Assembly: GCF_036378875.1 (NCBI RefSeq)
Contig: NZ_DASUVO010000129.1
Coordinates: forward strand, 1 to 64,000
DNA length: 64,000 bases
Direction: 5' to 3'
From: Actinophytocola sp036378875
GTDB taxonomy: Bacteria > Actinomycetota > Actinomycetes > Mycobacteriales > Pseudonocardiaceae
The notes under the pieces are model-generated. The model saw only the letters and a program-made list of their open reading frames with translations, was not told the origin of the DNA and made no database searches. Positions 1 to 7,774 of the stretch are shown piece by piece. Each line of letters starts with the position of its first letter. Within the stretch, counting starts at the first letter, position 1. The translations under genes and the position numbers were made by a program.

Positions 1-55
1 ATGGCGCGGCGACAATCTGAGTCCGCCGACGTGCTCTGGGTACACTCATCCACCC

Positions 56-1039
56 ATGGCTCTCCCGCCGCTTCAGAACCGCCCGTGCGGCGGTCGCTAC
101 GGAGACGTCGTCCAGTCGATCGGCAACACGCCGCTCGTGGAGCTCAAGCGGCTGAGCCCGAAGGCGGGGGTCCGGATCTGGGCCAAGCTCGAGTCGCGCA
201 ACCCGACCGGCTCGGTGAAGGACCGCGTCGCGCTGCGGATGATCGAGAAGGCCGAGGAGGACGGGACGCTGCGGCCCGGCTGCACGATCCTCGAGCCGAC
301 CTCCGGCAACACCGGCATCTCGCTGGCCATGGCCGCCAAGCTCAAGGGCTACGGCCTGGTGTGTGTGATGCCGGAGAACACCTCGGAGGAGCGGCGGCAG
401 CTGCTGCAGGCGTACGGGGCGCGGATCGTGTTCTCGCCCGCGGCGGGCGGCTCCAACGAGGCCGTGCGGCGGGCGAAGGAGCTGGCGAAGCAGAACCCGG
501 ACTGGGTCATGCTGTACCAGTACGGAAACCCGAACAACGCGGGTGCGCACTACCACGGCACCGGCCCGGAGATCCTGCGTGACCTGCCCACGGTGACGCA
601 CTTCGTGGCCGGCCTTGGCACCACCGGCACCCTGATCGGCGCCGGCCGGTACCTGCGTGAGCACAAGCCGGACATACAGATCATCGCGGCGGAGCCCCGG
701 TACGGCGAGCTGGTGTACGGCCTGCGCAACCTGGACGAGGGCTTCGTCCCCGAGCTGTACGACCCCGAGGTCCTGACCGGCCGCTACTCGGTGGGTTCGT
801 ACGACGCGCTGCGCCGCACCCGCGAACTGCTGGAGATGGAAGGCATCTTCGCCGGCATCTCGACCGGCGCCATCCTGCACGCGGCCCTGGCGGCCGCGGA
901 CAAGTCGGTACGCGCCGGCACCCCGGCTGACGTGGTCTTCATCGTGGCGGACGGGGGCTGGAAGTACCTGTCCACCGGCGCGTACAGCGGCTCGGTAGAC
1001 GAAGCAGCAGCCCGCCTGGACGGCCACCTCTGGGCCTGA
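56..1039 (+). CDS. cysM: Cysteine synthase, CysM (O-phosphoserine sulfhydrylase) type
   Basis: A 327-residue fold-type II PLP enzyme that makes L-cysteine by beta-replacement. The sequence tracks mycobacterial CysM (about 323 residues) nearly end to end: GNTPLV, the PLP lysine in NPTGSVKDR (about Lys55), the substrate loop EPTSGNTGISLAMAA, and a C-terminus ending LDGHLWA. In mycobacteria CysM takes sulfur from the thiocarboxylated carrier CysO, whose gene (with mec) lies just upstream; those homologues would be left of this window. The start is uncertain. ATG 56 is the only start in frame before the domain, it has no clear ribosome-binding site, and the frame stays open to base 2. Core of a conserved cysM-rhomboid-murI block. 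Confidence 0.93.
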   Translation: MALPPLQNRPCGGRYGDVVQSIGNTPLVELKRLSPKAGVRIWAKLESRNPTGSVKDRVALRMIEKAEEDGTLRPGCTILEPTSGNTGISLAMAAKLKGYGLVCVMPENTSEERRQLLQAYGARIVFSPAAGGSNEAVRRAKELAKQNPDWVMLYQYGNPNNAGAHYHGTGPEILRDLPTVTHFVAGLGTTGTLIGAGRYLREHKPDIQIIAAEPRYGELVYGLRNLDEGFVPELYDPEVLTGRYSVGSYDALRRTRELLEMEGIFAGISTGAILHAALAAADKSVRAGTPADVVFIVADGGWKYLSTGAYSGSVDEAAARLDGHLWA

Positions 1040-1044
1040 GACTT

Positions 1045-1108
1045 CGCGAGTCGCGCGTTCGGCCCCCGCGAGTCGCGCTTTCGGCCCCTGCGAGTTGCGT
1101 TTTCGAGC
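1045..1108. repeat. GCGAGTCGCG-type intergenic repeat, three tandem partial units
   Basis: Directly after cysM there are three consecutive degenerate units of the form CGCGAGTCGCG(C)GTTCGGCCCC, the last one shortened. The same unit family recurs at about 51804-51926, where part of it forms a long hairpin. This is a dispersed intergenic repeat; a transcription-termination or 3'-end role is inferred only from its position behind genes. Confidence 0.6.
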
Positions 1109-1143
1109 GCGCCCTACGTCGGATCCGACAGTAGGGTGCGGCC

Positions 1144-1605
1144 ATGATTGAGGTGTTGCGGGAGGCTCGCGTGCCGGCCGGCGCCGACCAGGTGTGGGCC
1201 ATCGTGTCCGACCCGGCCCGTGCCGCGGACTGGTTCGACTTCTCGGACCGCACCGAGGTGGTCCTCGGCGAGGGCGTCGGGCAGAAGAGGGTGCAGTACG
1301 GGCACTGGGGCCGCAAGAAGTCCGAGATCGACCAGGAGATCATCGCGTGGGAGCCCGGCAGGCTCCTCGCGTGGAAACACCTCGAGGAGCGCCTGGAAGG
1401 CAAGCCGGCGCCCAAGTTCGCGGCGTCGACCGTGTTCCGCATCGAGCTGGACGGCGACGACGAGGCCACCACCGTCCGCCTACGCTCGACGCAGGAACCG
1501 GCCGGGCTGGTGAAGGGGTGGGTCATGAAAGCCTTTGGCACCAAGGACATCGAGCGCAACCTGGAGCGCTCGCTGGAACGGCTGCGCGCCCTGGTCGCGC
1601 AATGA
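1144..1605 (+). CDS. SRPBCC (START/Bet v1-like) family protein
   Basis: A 153-residue soluble protein with the polyketide cyclase/dehydrase-type helix-grip layout: an N-terminal strand (VLREARVPAGADQVWAIVS), the DPARAADWFDF segment after it, central strands with WEPGRLLAWKH, and a long amphipathic C-terminal helix ending IERNLERSLERLRALV. The family binds hydrophobic ligands; the ligand here is unknown. The stop overlaps the next start (ATGA at 1602-1605), so it is probably translated together with the racemase-like gene. Neither gene belongs to the usual cysM-rhomboid-murI order, so the pair looks inserted. Confidence 0.8.
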   Translation: MIEVLREARVPAGADQVWAIVSDPARAADWFDFSDRTEVVLGEGVGQKRVQYGHWGRKKSEIDQEIIAWEPGRLLAWKHLEERLEGKPAPKFAASTVFRIELDGDDEATTVRLRSTQEPAGLVKGWVMKAFGTKDIERNLERSLERLRALVAQ

Positions 1606-2357
1606 AGGTCATCGGCCTGCTCGGCGGCATGTCCTGGGAGTCGTCGATCGAGTACTACCGAATCGTGAACGAGCGCGTGCGGGAACGGCTCGGCGGCCTG
1701 CACTCCGCGCACTGCGTGATGTACTCGGTCGACTTCGCCGAGATCGAGGAACTGCAGGTCACGGGCCGTTGGGACGTCGCGGCCGCGCGGCTCGACGAGG
1801 CAACGACCGCGCTGAAACGGGCCGGCGCCGACTTCCTCGTCCTGTGCACCAACACCATGCACAAGGTCGCCGACCAGCTCACCGGCCTCCCGCTGCTGCA
1901 CATCGGCGACGCCACCGCGGCGACCGTCAGGCAGGCCGGCATCCAGCGGATCGGCCTCCTCGGCACGGCGTTCACCATGGAGCAGGACTTCTACACGGGC
2001 CGCCTCGCCGGACACGGCCTCGAGGTGCTCACTCCCGACGCGGACGACCGCGCCGAGGTGCACCGGGTCATCTACGAGGAACTGGTCGTCGGCGTGGTGC
2101 GAGAGGAGTCGCGGCAGGCCTACCGCGACGTCATTGCCCGTCTTGTCGATCGCGGCGCTGAGGGCGTCATCCTGGGCTGCACGGAGATCGAGCTGCTCGT
2201 GGGCGCCGAGGACAGCCCGGTGCCCGTGTTCCCCACCACCCGCCTGCACGCGGAACTGGCGGCCGACCACGCCATGGGACTGGCCGAGATGCCAGGGACT
2301 TCTCAGGGTTTCACCGGACGCGGGCGTGACAAAAGCCACGTAACCTCGGTTATGTGA
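1602..2357 (+). CDS. Aspartate/glutamate racemase family protein
   Basis: A 251-residue protein starting at the ATG that overlaps the preceding stop. It shows the aspartate-racemase signature: N-terminal MKVIGLLGGMSWESS, the first catalytic cysteine in LCTNTMHK and the second in LGCTEIELL. Members interconvert D- and L-aspartate or glutamate by a two-cysteine, cofactor-free mechanism; substrate cannot be assigned from sequence. The last 25 or so residues extend beyond the usual family end. A second, unrelated-subfamily racemase (MurI) lies 700 bases downstream. Confidence 0.87.
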   Translation: MKVIGLLGGMSWESSIEYYRIVNERVRERLGGLHSAHCVMYSVDFAEIEELQVTGRWDVAAARLDEATTALKRAGADFLVLCTNTMHKVADQLTGLPLLHIGDATAATVRQAGIQRIGLLGTAFTMEQDFYTGRLAGHGLEVLTPDADDRAEVHRVIYEELVVGVVREESRQAYRDVIARLVDRGAEGVILGCTEIELLVGAEDSPVPVFPTTRLHAELAADHAMGLAEMPGTSQGFTGRGRDKSHVTSVM

Positions 2358-2467
2358 GCGGAGCTTGCGGAGCGAACCATTGGCACGAAGGACGGCGCCG
2401 AGTCCGCGGAGGGCGCCGGAGTAGCGGAGCCTGCGGAGCGTTCCGGCGCCACGGAGCGGGGGAGGGG
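2357..2467. repeat. GCGGAGC-rich intergenic repeat
   Basis: The spacer between the racemase-like gene and the rhomboid gene contains repeated blocks of the type gcggagcttgcggagcgaac followed by gcgccgagtccgcgg. A shorter copy of the same arrangement lies between iniA and iniC (about 49985-50035). It is a dispersed intergenic repeat with internal symmetry. The distal end supplies the GGAGGGG ribosome-binding site of the rhomboid gene. Confidence 0.5.
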
Positions 2468-2472
2468 TCGTC

Positions 2473-3108
2473 GTGAGCACGCTGCCACCGACGACGCAGA
2501 AGAAGCCGGTCAACCGGATCCTGCCGCCCAACCCCGTGCAGGCGTTGATCGTGATCGGCTTGTTCACCGCGCTGCTCTACCTGATCGAGGTGGTCGACGC
2601 CGCCATGTCCGGCCGGCTCGACCAGTTCGGCATCCAGCCACGCACACTGGGCGGCCTCGACGGTGTCCTGTGGGCGCCGCTGCTGCACGCCGGCTGGGCG
2701 CACCTGTTCGCCAACACCCTGCCCGTGCTGCTGTTCGGCTTCCTCGCGATGTCGAACGGGGTCGGGCAGTGGATCGCGGTGACGGTCACCATCTGGCTGT
2801 TCAGTGGGCTCGGGGTGTGGCTCACGGGCGCCGACGGGATCACCATCGGCGCGTCCGGGATCGCGTTCGGCTGGCTCGCGTTCCTGCTGGTCCGCGGCCT
2901 GTTCAACCGCGCGTTCGGGCAGATCGTGGTCGCCGTCGTGCTCTTCCTGTACTGGGGCAGCACGCTGCTCGGGGTCCTGCCAGGAAATCCCGGTGTCTCC
3001 TGGCAGGGGCACCTGTTCGGCGCGATCGGCGGCATACTCGCGGCATGGCTGGTGTCCCTGGCGAACAGAACCCGATCGGCATCTTCGACTCCGGCGTCGG
3101 CGGCCTGA
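2473..3108 (+). CDS. Rhomboid-family intramembrane serine protease
   Basis: A 211-residue polytopic membrane protein with about six hydrophobic segments. Both residues of the rhomboid dyad are visible: Ser128 in TIGASGIAFG (GxSG) and His180 in WQGHLFGAIGG, with the WAHLFANTLPVLLFG helix before them (HxxxN). It cleaves transmembrane substrates within the bilayer. The GTG start at 2473 follows GGAGGGG at 2461-2467. The position matches mycobacterial Rv1337 between cysM and murI. The 3' end overlaps murI by 64 bases. Confidence 0.9.
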   Translation: MSTLPPTTQKKPVNRILPPNPVQALIVIGLFTALLYLIEVVDAAMSGRLDQFGIQPRTLGGLDGVLWAPLLHAGWAHLFANTLPVLLFGFLAMSNGVGQWIAVTVTIWLFSGLGVWLTGADGITIGASGIAFGWLAFLLVRGLFNRAFGQIVVAVVLFLYWGSTLLGVLPGNPGVSWQGHLFGAIGGILAAWLVSLANRTRSASSTPASAA

Positions 3109-3854
3109 CGGTCGCGCGTGCCATCGCCGACCAGTTGCCCCACGAGCGGCTGCGGTACGTCGGCGACACGGCGAACAGCCCGTACGGCCCGCTGCCCATA
3201 GCCGAGGTGCGCCGCCACGCGTTGGCCGTCGCGGACGACCTCGTGGCGAGCGGGGTGAAACTGCTGGTCATCGCGTGCAACACGGCGTCGGCGGCGTGCC
3301 TGGGCGACGCGCGGGAACGCTACGACATCCCGGTGGTCGAGGTCGTCGTACCAGCCGTGCGGCGGGCCGTGGCCAGCACCCGCAGCGGCCGCATCGGGGT
3401 CATCGGCACCGAGGGGACCGTCCGTTCCCGCGCCTACCACGACGCGTTCGCCGCCGCGCCGAATTTGAGCGTCAGCAGCGTGGCCTGCCCGCGGTTCGTC
3501 GACTTCGTGGAGCGCGGCATCACCTCGGGGCGGCAGATCCTGGGGCTAGCGCAGGCGTACCTTGAGCCGCTCCAGCAGGCCGACGTTGACACGGTCGTGC
3601 TCGGCTGCACGCACTATCCGCTGCTCACGGGGGTCCTGCAGATCGTCATGGGGTACGACGTGACGCTCGTGTCCAGCGCGGAGGAGACGGCGAAGGACGT
3701 GGTGCGTGTGCTCACCGAGCTGGACATGTTCGGCTCGTGGGAGGACCCCCGTCACGAACTGCTCTCCACCGGCGCCACCGACAGCTTCGCCCGCCTGGCA
3801 CGGCGGTTCCTCGGCCCGGATCTCGGCGCGTTCGCAGTCGCTCCCGCAAGCTGA
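3045..3854 (+). CDS. murI: Glutamate racemase
   Basis: A 269-residue enzyme that makes D-glutamate for peptidoglycan. Family marks are complete: PIGIFDSGVGGLTVARAI, the first catalytic cysteine in VIACNTASAACL, the second in LGCTHYPLL, and FVDFVERGITSGRQ. It is close to mycobacterial MurI throughout. The start is taken as the ATG at 3045, inside the rhomboid gene, because it gives the family length; the long overlap means translation is probably coupled. Confidence 0.95.
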   Translation: MAGVPGEQNPIGIFDSGVGGLTVARAIADQLPHERLRYVGDTANSPYGPLPIAEVRRHALAVADDLVASGVKLLVIACNTASAACLGDARERYDIPVVEVVVPAVRRAVASTRSGRIGVIGTEGTVRSRAYHDAFAAAPNLSVSSVACPRFVDFVERGITSGRQILGLAQAYLEPLQQADVDTVVLGCTHYPLLTGVLQIVMGYDVTLVSSAEETAKDVVRVLTELDMFGSWEDPRHELLSTGATDSFARLARRFLGPDLGAFAVAPAS

Positions 3855-3875
3855 TCATGTGAAAGGGTGTCGCTT

Positions 3876-4646
3876 GTGCGTTTGACCGTGCTCGGGTGTT
3901 CCGGCAGCACCCCTGGTCCTCAGGCCCCGTCGTCCGGTTACCTGCTGGAGGCCGACGGCTTCACGCTCGGCGTCGAGCTGGGCAACGGCACACTGGCCGA
4001 GCTACAGGCGCTGCGGGACCCGTTCACCCTGGACGGGCTCGTGTTCTCACACCTGCATCCGGACCACTGCGCGGACTTCACCGCGCTGACCGTCCTGCGC
4101 CGCTGGCACCCGTCCCCGCCGGTAGACCCGCGCGTCCACCGCCTGCCGGTGTACGCACCGAAGGAGGCCCCGACCAGGTTCGCCGCGGCATACGCACCGG
4201 ACGAGGCGGAACTGGCCGGCACAGACCTGACGGACGTCTACGACTTCCACCCACTGGCCCCGGGCACCCAGACGATCGGCCCGTTCACCATGACCACGGC
4301 CGAGGTGGACCACCCGTGCGACGCGTACGGCTTCCGGTTCACCCACAACGGGCGAACTTTCACCTACACAGGTGACACCGCCGTATGCGACACACTGGAC
4401 GACCTGGCACACGCGGCGGACACGCTGCTGGGCGAGGCTTCCTGGACACACAGCCCCGTCCGTCCCCCGGGCGTGCACCTCTCGGGCCGCGAACTGGGCG
4501 AGCTGGCCACCCGAGCATCGGTGGGGCGCCTGCTGATCACACACGTGGCCCCGTGGACGGACCCAGCGGCGGTACTGGCGGAGGCCCAGGAGACCTACGA
4601 GGGCGAGGTAGCCCTGGTCAGCAGGGGCGCGACGTACGACCTCTGA
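3876..4646 (+). CDS. MBL-fold metallo-hydrolase, Rv1339 family (putative cAMP phosphodiesterase)
   Basis: A 256-residue metallo-beta-lactamase-fold enzyme: VRLTVLGCSGSTPGP at the start, the metal motif SHLHPDHCADF (HxHxDH), a later TGDTAVCD and a C-terminal LITHVAPW histidine. The gene order murI - this - rph is as in mycobacteria, where Rv1339 was reported to be an atypical class II cAMP phosphodiesterase. GTG 3876 is preferred over GTG 3869-region starts because GAAAGGG at 3861-3867 then has normal spacing. It is convergent with, and 6 bases from, a cyclase-like gene. Confidence 0.87.
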   Translation: MRLTVLGCSGSTPGPQAPSSGYLLEADGFTLGVELGNGTLAELQALRDPFTLDGLVFSHLHPDHCADFTALTVLRRWHPSPPVDPRVHRLPVYAPKEAPTRFAAAYAPDEAELAGTDLTDVYDFHPLAPGTQTIGPFTMTTAEVDHPCDAYGFRFTHNGRTFTYTGDTAVCDTLDDLAHAADTLLGEASWTHSPVRPPGVHLSGRELGELATRASVGRLLITHVAPWTDPAAVLAEAQETYEGEVALVSRGATYDL

Positions 4647-4652
4647 CTGGAA

Positions 4653-5234
4653 TCAGGACTGGACCCAGCCAGTGTGTGTCTGGTTGCCTACCTCGACCTC
4701 GATGATCGGTTCGAACGTGCGTCCGTCGATCCCGTCGTAGTCATGCTTGACCACCGTGCGGTGGATGTATTCGGAGACCACGAGTACGAGCAGCGCCTCT
4801 ATCTGCCGCAGCCGGTGCTTCAGTTCTGGCGCCTCGACCAGCCGGCATGTGATGTCGATGTCCTCGCCGAAGACGCCCTGTTCGTCGAAATGGACTTCTC
4901 CGAAATGGATGGCGACGCGGAGCCGGAACTTCCGATCCGGATGAATCGCCGCGTGCTCCGTCAGCATCTCGCGCAGGCTTGGCACAAAAGTGTCCAGTAG
5001 GACGGTTTTCGGTACACCGTCGGCGTGCACCAGAGTGATGACGCCATCCCCGCGGTCGTTGAAGGGCTCGAGAAGCTCCTCGGTGATCCCGCTCTTGTGC
5101 AGCGCCGCCTCGAGCATGCGGTACATGGCAGTGCGGAGGTCCGCCTTCGCGGAGTTGGTTCTGGACGTCGAGCCTTCGATGTCCAACGCGATGATGATGC
5201 GGGAAAACGGCTTGGGTCGAGCTTTCCCGTTCAT
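4653..5234 (-). CDS. Small class III nucleotide-cyclase-like protein
   Basis: A 193-residue stand-alone domain resembling the class III adenylate/guanylate cyclase catalytic fold: FSRIIIALDIEGST (first metal Asp), DRGDGVITLV (second metal Asp), RLRVAIHFGEV, and GEDIDITCRLVEAP. The last motif corresponds to the VNxAAR element, with Asp where the transition-state Asn is expected and the Arg kept. Activity and product are therefore unclear. No sensor domain is fused. The ATG at 5234 follows AGGAG with about 6 bases spacing. A near-perfect palindrome lies 18-46 bases upstream, and an HTH gene is divergent. Not a recognised named family. Confidence 0.7.
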   Translation of the reverse strand: MNGKARPKPFSRIIIALDIEGSTSRTNSAKADLRTAMYRMLEAALHKSGITEELLEPFNDRGDGVITLVHADGVPKTVLLDTFVPSLREMLTEHAAIHPDRKFRLRVAIHFGEVHFDEQGVFGEDIDITCRLVEAPELKHRLRQIEALLVLVVSEYIHRTVVKHDYDGIDGRTFEPIIEVEVGNQTHTGWVQS

Positions 5235-5251
5235 GGCGGCTCCTGTCCTCG

Positions 5252-5280
5252 CCAACTTCACTAAACTTTAGTAAAGTTGG
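5252..5280. promoter_or_regulatory. Palindrome upstream of the cyclase-like gene (putative operator)
   Basis: The 29-base element reads CCAACTTCACTAAA, one central C, then TTTAGTAAAGTTGG: 14-base arms with one mismatch. It lies immediately upstream of the cyclase-like start and faces the divergent HTH gene, so autoregulation by that HTH protein is a reasonable inference. It is AT-rich compared with its surroundings. Confidence 0.55.
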
Positions 5281-5406
5281 CTGACGTGTGCGGAGTTCAG
5301 CGATGAGCCAAGGGTAGGCCGTGGAGAGTTTCCCCGGCAAGCCGCGAAACTTCTGCGCTAACGCGAGGATACGACAGCGTGAACCGGTCGGCCGACTGGG
5401 CTCCAG

Positions 5407-5431
5407 CGTGTTCAGCGATTCGCTGAACACG
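5407..5431. promoter_or_regulatory. Perfect 25-base palindrome upstream of the HTH gene
   Basis: Arms CGTGTTCAGCGA and TCGCTGAACACG are perfect 12-base inverted copies around a single T. The element lies between the divergent cyclase-like and HTH genes, about 35-95 bases before the possible HTH starts. A dimeric regulator site is more likely than a terminator because no gene ends here. Its sequence is unrelated to the palindrome at 5252-5280. Confidence 0.55.
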
Positions 5432-5525
5432 CGGCATTCGCCACCCTGCGTTCCGACATTAGACGGTGACGTCACTTCAGCAGCCGGCAGTTGACCCTGA
5501 AGTTATGCTGAAGGACGTGAGTGTC

Positions 5526-6602
5526 GTGAACTCGGCTGGGGGTCCGACGCATCGTCTCGCGCGGCGACTGCGGTCGCTTCGCGTCGATGGGTTCGCCGGT
5601 CACCGACTCACGCAGAGCGAGCTCGCTGAGGCGCTGGGTACCAGCGTTCCGCTGATCAGTTCGTGGGAGAGCAGAACCGCTCCGAAGACACCGCCGAAGG
5701 GACGGTTGGAGGCCTACGCTACGTTCTTCGCCACGGAGAAGTCGGTGGCGCAGACCCCGTTCCGCGTACTTCCCAAATCGCAGTTGACGAGCGAGGAACA
5801 AACTCGCCGTGACGAGCTGTTTCGAGAGCTGACCAGCCTTCGGAACGGGCCAGAGGGCCACCAGCCCGGCCTGACCGCTGCCGACCCGATCGGCAGCGGC
5901 CACTGGCTTTTCCCGCCTGACCAGGACATTACGATCGTTTGTTCGATGCTGCCCCCGGAATACCTTCGGTCGATTCCCTACACGGATCCGAACGCGCCGG
6001 ATTACGTCGACCTCTACAAGTTCGCCGACCTTGACGCGTTGTTCGAGCTGTTCGGGCACGTCCGCGCGGCCAACCCGCTCAACAACGTGCGTGTCCGCAC
6101 CCCCAATGAGGTCACGACCGACGACTACACGAGCCATCTCGTGGTGCTCGGTGGCGTCGACTGGAACAGGACCACCGCGGTGCTGCTGCACCGCCTCGAG
6201 CTTCCCGTGCGGCAACTGCCCAGGCCGGACGAGGGCGAGGCGGGCGGCTTCGTGGTTGGGGAGGGCGAGGACCAGAAGCTGTTCGCTCCGGTGCTGGAGA
6301 AGGTGGGCGGCAACGAGGCCCTGGTCGAGGATGTCGCGCACTTCTTCCGCGCGCCCAGCCCGTTCAACGAACAGCGCACGATCACCATCTGTAATGGGAT
6401 GTACGGGCGCGGCACGTATGGCGCCGTCCGCGCACTCACTGATGTCCGCTTCCGCGCTCGCAACGAGAAATATCTACGCGAGCGGTTCGCCGGCAAGGAC
6501 ACGTTCAGCATCCTCAGCAGGGTCAAGGTGTTCCTGGGTGTGGCGGTGACCCCGGACTGGAGCAGCTCCGAGGACCTACTACACGAATGGTCCGACACTT
6601 GA
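5526..6602 (+). CDS. XRE-type HTH protein with an uncharacterised C-terminal domain
   Basis: About 358 residues. An N-terminal HTH (RLARRLRSL ... LTQSELAEALGTSVPLISSWE) is followed by a linker and a roughly 230-residue alpha/beta-looking domain with strands such as DITIVCSMLPPEYL, SHLVVLGGVDWN and TITICNGMYGRGTYGAVRAL. The Gly-rich turns suggest a Rossmann-like ligand or nucleotide pocket, which is inference. Start is ambiguous: GTG 5526 has AAGGA ten bases upstream, while GTG 5466 has no ribosome-binding site. It overlaps the next gene by 16 bases and is divergent from the cyclase-like gene. Function unknown. Confidence 0.7.
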   Translation: MNSAGGPTHRLARRLRSLRVDGFAGHRLTQSELAEALGTSVPLISSWESRTAPKTPPKGRLEAYATFFATEKSVAQTPFRVLPKSQLTSEEQTRRDELFRELTSLRNGPEGHQPGLTAADPIGSGHWLFPPDQDITIVCSMLPPEYLRSIPYTDPNAPDYVDLYKFADLDALFELFGHVRAANPLNNVRVRTPNEVTTDDYTSHLVVLGGVDWNRTTAVLLHRLELPVRQLPRPDEGEAGGFVVGEGEDQKLFAPVLEKVGGNEALVEDVAHFFRAPSPFNEQRTITICNGMYGRGTYGAVRALTDVRFRARNEKYLRERFAGKDTFSILSRVKVFLGVAVTPDWSSSEDLLHEWSDT

Positions 6603-7774
6603 GCGAACCGATCGGCGTTCTTCTTCGTGATGGGGAGCGCTCCGAACACCACCATGGTTCGCATCACCAACTGTTGAGCGAGCCGCCTTCCGTTCGCCGT
6701 CGGGTTGTGGTGGACGCGATCGTCGTGCCGACCGCCCGGAACGTGGCCACGCTGACGTCGGCCGTCGCGCTTGCCGAGAAACTGCGGGCCACGCTGGTCA
6801 CGTTGTGCAGTAAGTGGTCTTCGGCCAGCGAGGTGGCCAAGTTCGTGAAAGGACGTCGTGTCAGGCTCATCGCCATCGATGTGGGCGCACTCCCGGCTGG
6901 GGCGGTGCCCACGTTCCAGACGAGCGGGATTCTCGCCGGCACCAGGTTCGAGCGCCGTACCGACATCAGCCTCAAACGGAACCTCGGACTGATCCTCGCG
7001 CGGCTCATGGGCTGGGAGCGGATCGTCTTCCTCGACGACGACATCGAGGTGCCCAGGGCTCGTGACCTCAGTGAGGCGGCCGGACTGACCGACCAGTACG
7101 CGGGCGTGGGGCTCAAGATCGACGGAATGCCCGACAACTCGGTCGTCTGCCATGCCTTCCGCGCGGCTGGCGGTGATCAGGACGTGTTCATCGGCGGTGG
7201 TGCTCTCGCGGTCGGCACGAAATACCTGACCTCGTTCTTTCCCAACATCTACAACGAGGACTGGTTCTTCCTCCTCGACGACGACGGGTTGTCTCCCGCC
7301 ACGTGGACGGGCAGGGCGGTCCAGCAGGAGTACGACCCCTTCCGGGAGGAACGCGCCAGAATGGAGGAACTCGGCGATTGTCTCGCCGAGGGTCTGTTCT
7401 GGCTGCTCGACAGTGGGCGATCGTTGCGGGACGCGACCCTGGAACACTGGCGGCACTTCCTACACGCGCGTGCCAAGTTCATCACCGATGTCATCGACAG
7501 GGTCGAGCGGATGGGTGGCGATCCAGCAGAGCGCCACCGGATGTTGGTGTCGTTGAAGGCCGCTCGCGGCCGGTGCAAGACGATCGAGCCGGAACTGTGC
7601 GTCGAATACCTCGATGCCTGGCGCGCTGACCGCGTGACCTGGCGCCACCATGTCGAAGAGATCCGCAGCCCGTTCCTCCCGGGGGAAGTCAGGGGTAAAC
7701 AGGACGTACATGACCTGTTCAGGTCATTCCTGAGGATTCCGGACCGGGCAATGCACCTAATTCTTCGGAAGTAG
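6587..7774 (+). CDS. GT-A-fold glycosyltransferase-like protein
   Basis: A 395-residue soluble protein. VVVDAIVVPTARN starts a nucleotide-sugar-type Rossmann fold (about residue 40), LKRNLGLILARLMGW leads into RIVFLDDDIEVP (a DxD-like metal motif), and NEDWFFLLDDDG is a second acidic cluster where GT-A enzymes hold the acceptor base. The C-terminal 140 residues are helical. Donor and acceptor are unknown, and it may not be a true glycosyltransferase. ATG 6587 overlaps the HTH gene, which suggests one operon. The first 35 or so residues are low-complexity, so the true start could be later. Confidence 0.6.
   Translation: MVRHLSEPIGVLLRDGERSEHHHGSHHQLLSEPPSVRRRVVVDAIVVPTARNVATLTSAVALAEKLRATLVTLCSKWSSASEVAKFVKGRRVRLIAIDVGALPAGAVPTFQTSGILAGTRFERRTDISLKRNLGLILARLMGWERIVFLDDDIEVPRARDLSEAAGLTDQYAGVGLKIDGMPDNSVVCHAFRAAGGDQDVFIGGGALAVGTKYLTSFFPNIYNEDWFFLLDDDGLSPATWTGRAVQQEYDPFREERARMEELGDCLAEGLFWLLDSGRSLRDATLEHWRHFLHARAKFITDVIDRVERMGGDPAERHRMLVSLKAARGRCKTIEPELCVEYLDAWRADRVTWRHHVEEIRSPFLPGEVRGKQDVHDLFRSFLRIPDRAMHLILRK

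Noticed and set aside
1..55. End of a CysO sulfur-carrier gene fused to cysM
   Set aside because: The cysM frame is open to base 2, and a Gly-Gly occurs near its start, but the visible residues do not resemble a MoaD/CysO C-terminus; too short to judge.
939..2567. 542-codon minus-strand open frame
   Set aside because: It runs antisense through cysM, SRPBCC and racemase genes and has only low-complexity His/Arg/Asp-rich sequence; typical of high-GC DNA.
4653..5234. Pycsar uridylate/cytidylate cyclase
   Set aside because: The fold is class III cyclase-like, but no adjacent PycTM- or TIR-type effector with a cyclic-nucleotide-binding domain is seen, and the transition-state Asn is replaced. 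I kept the neutral call.
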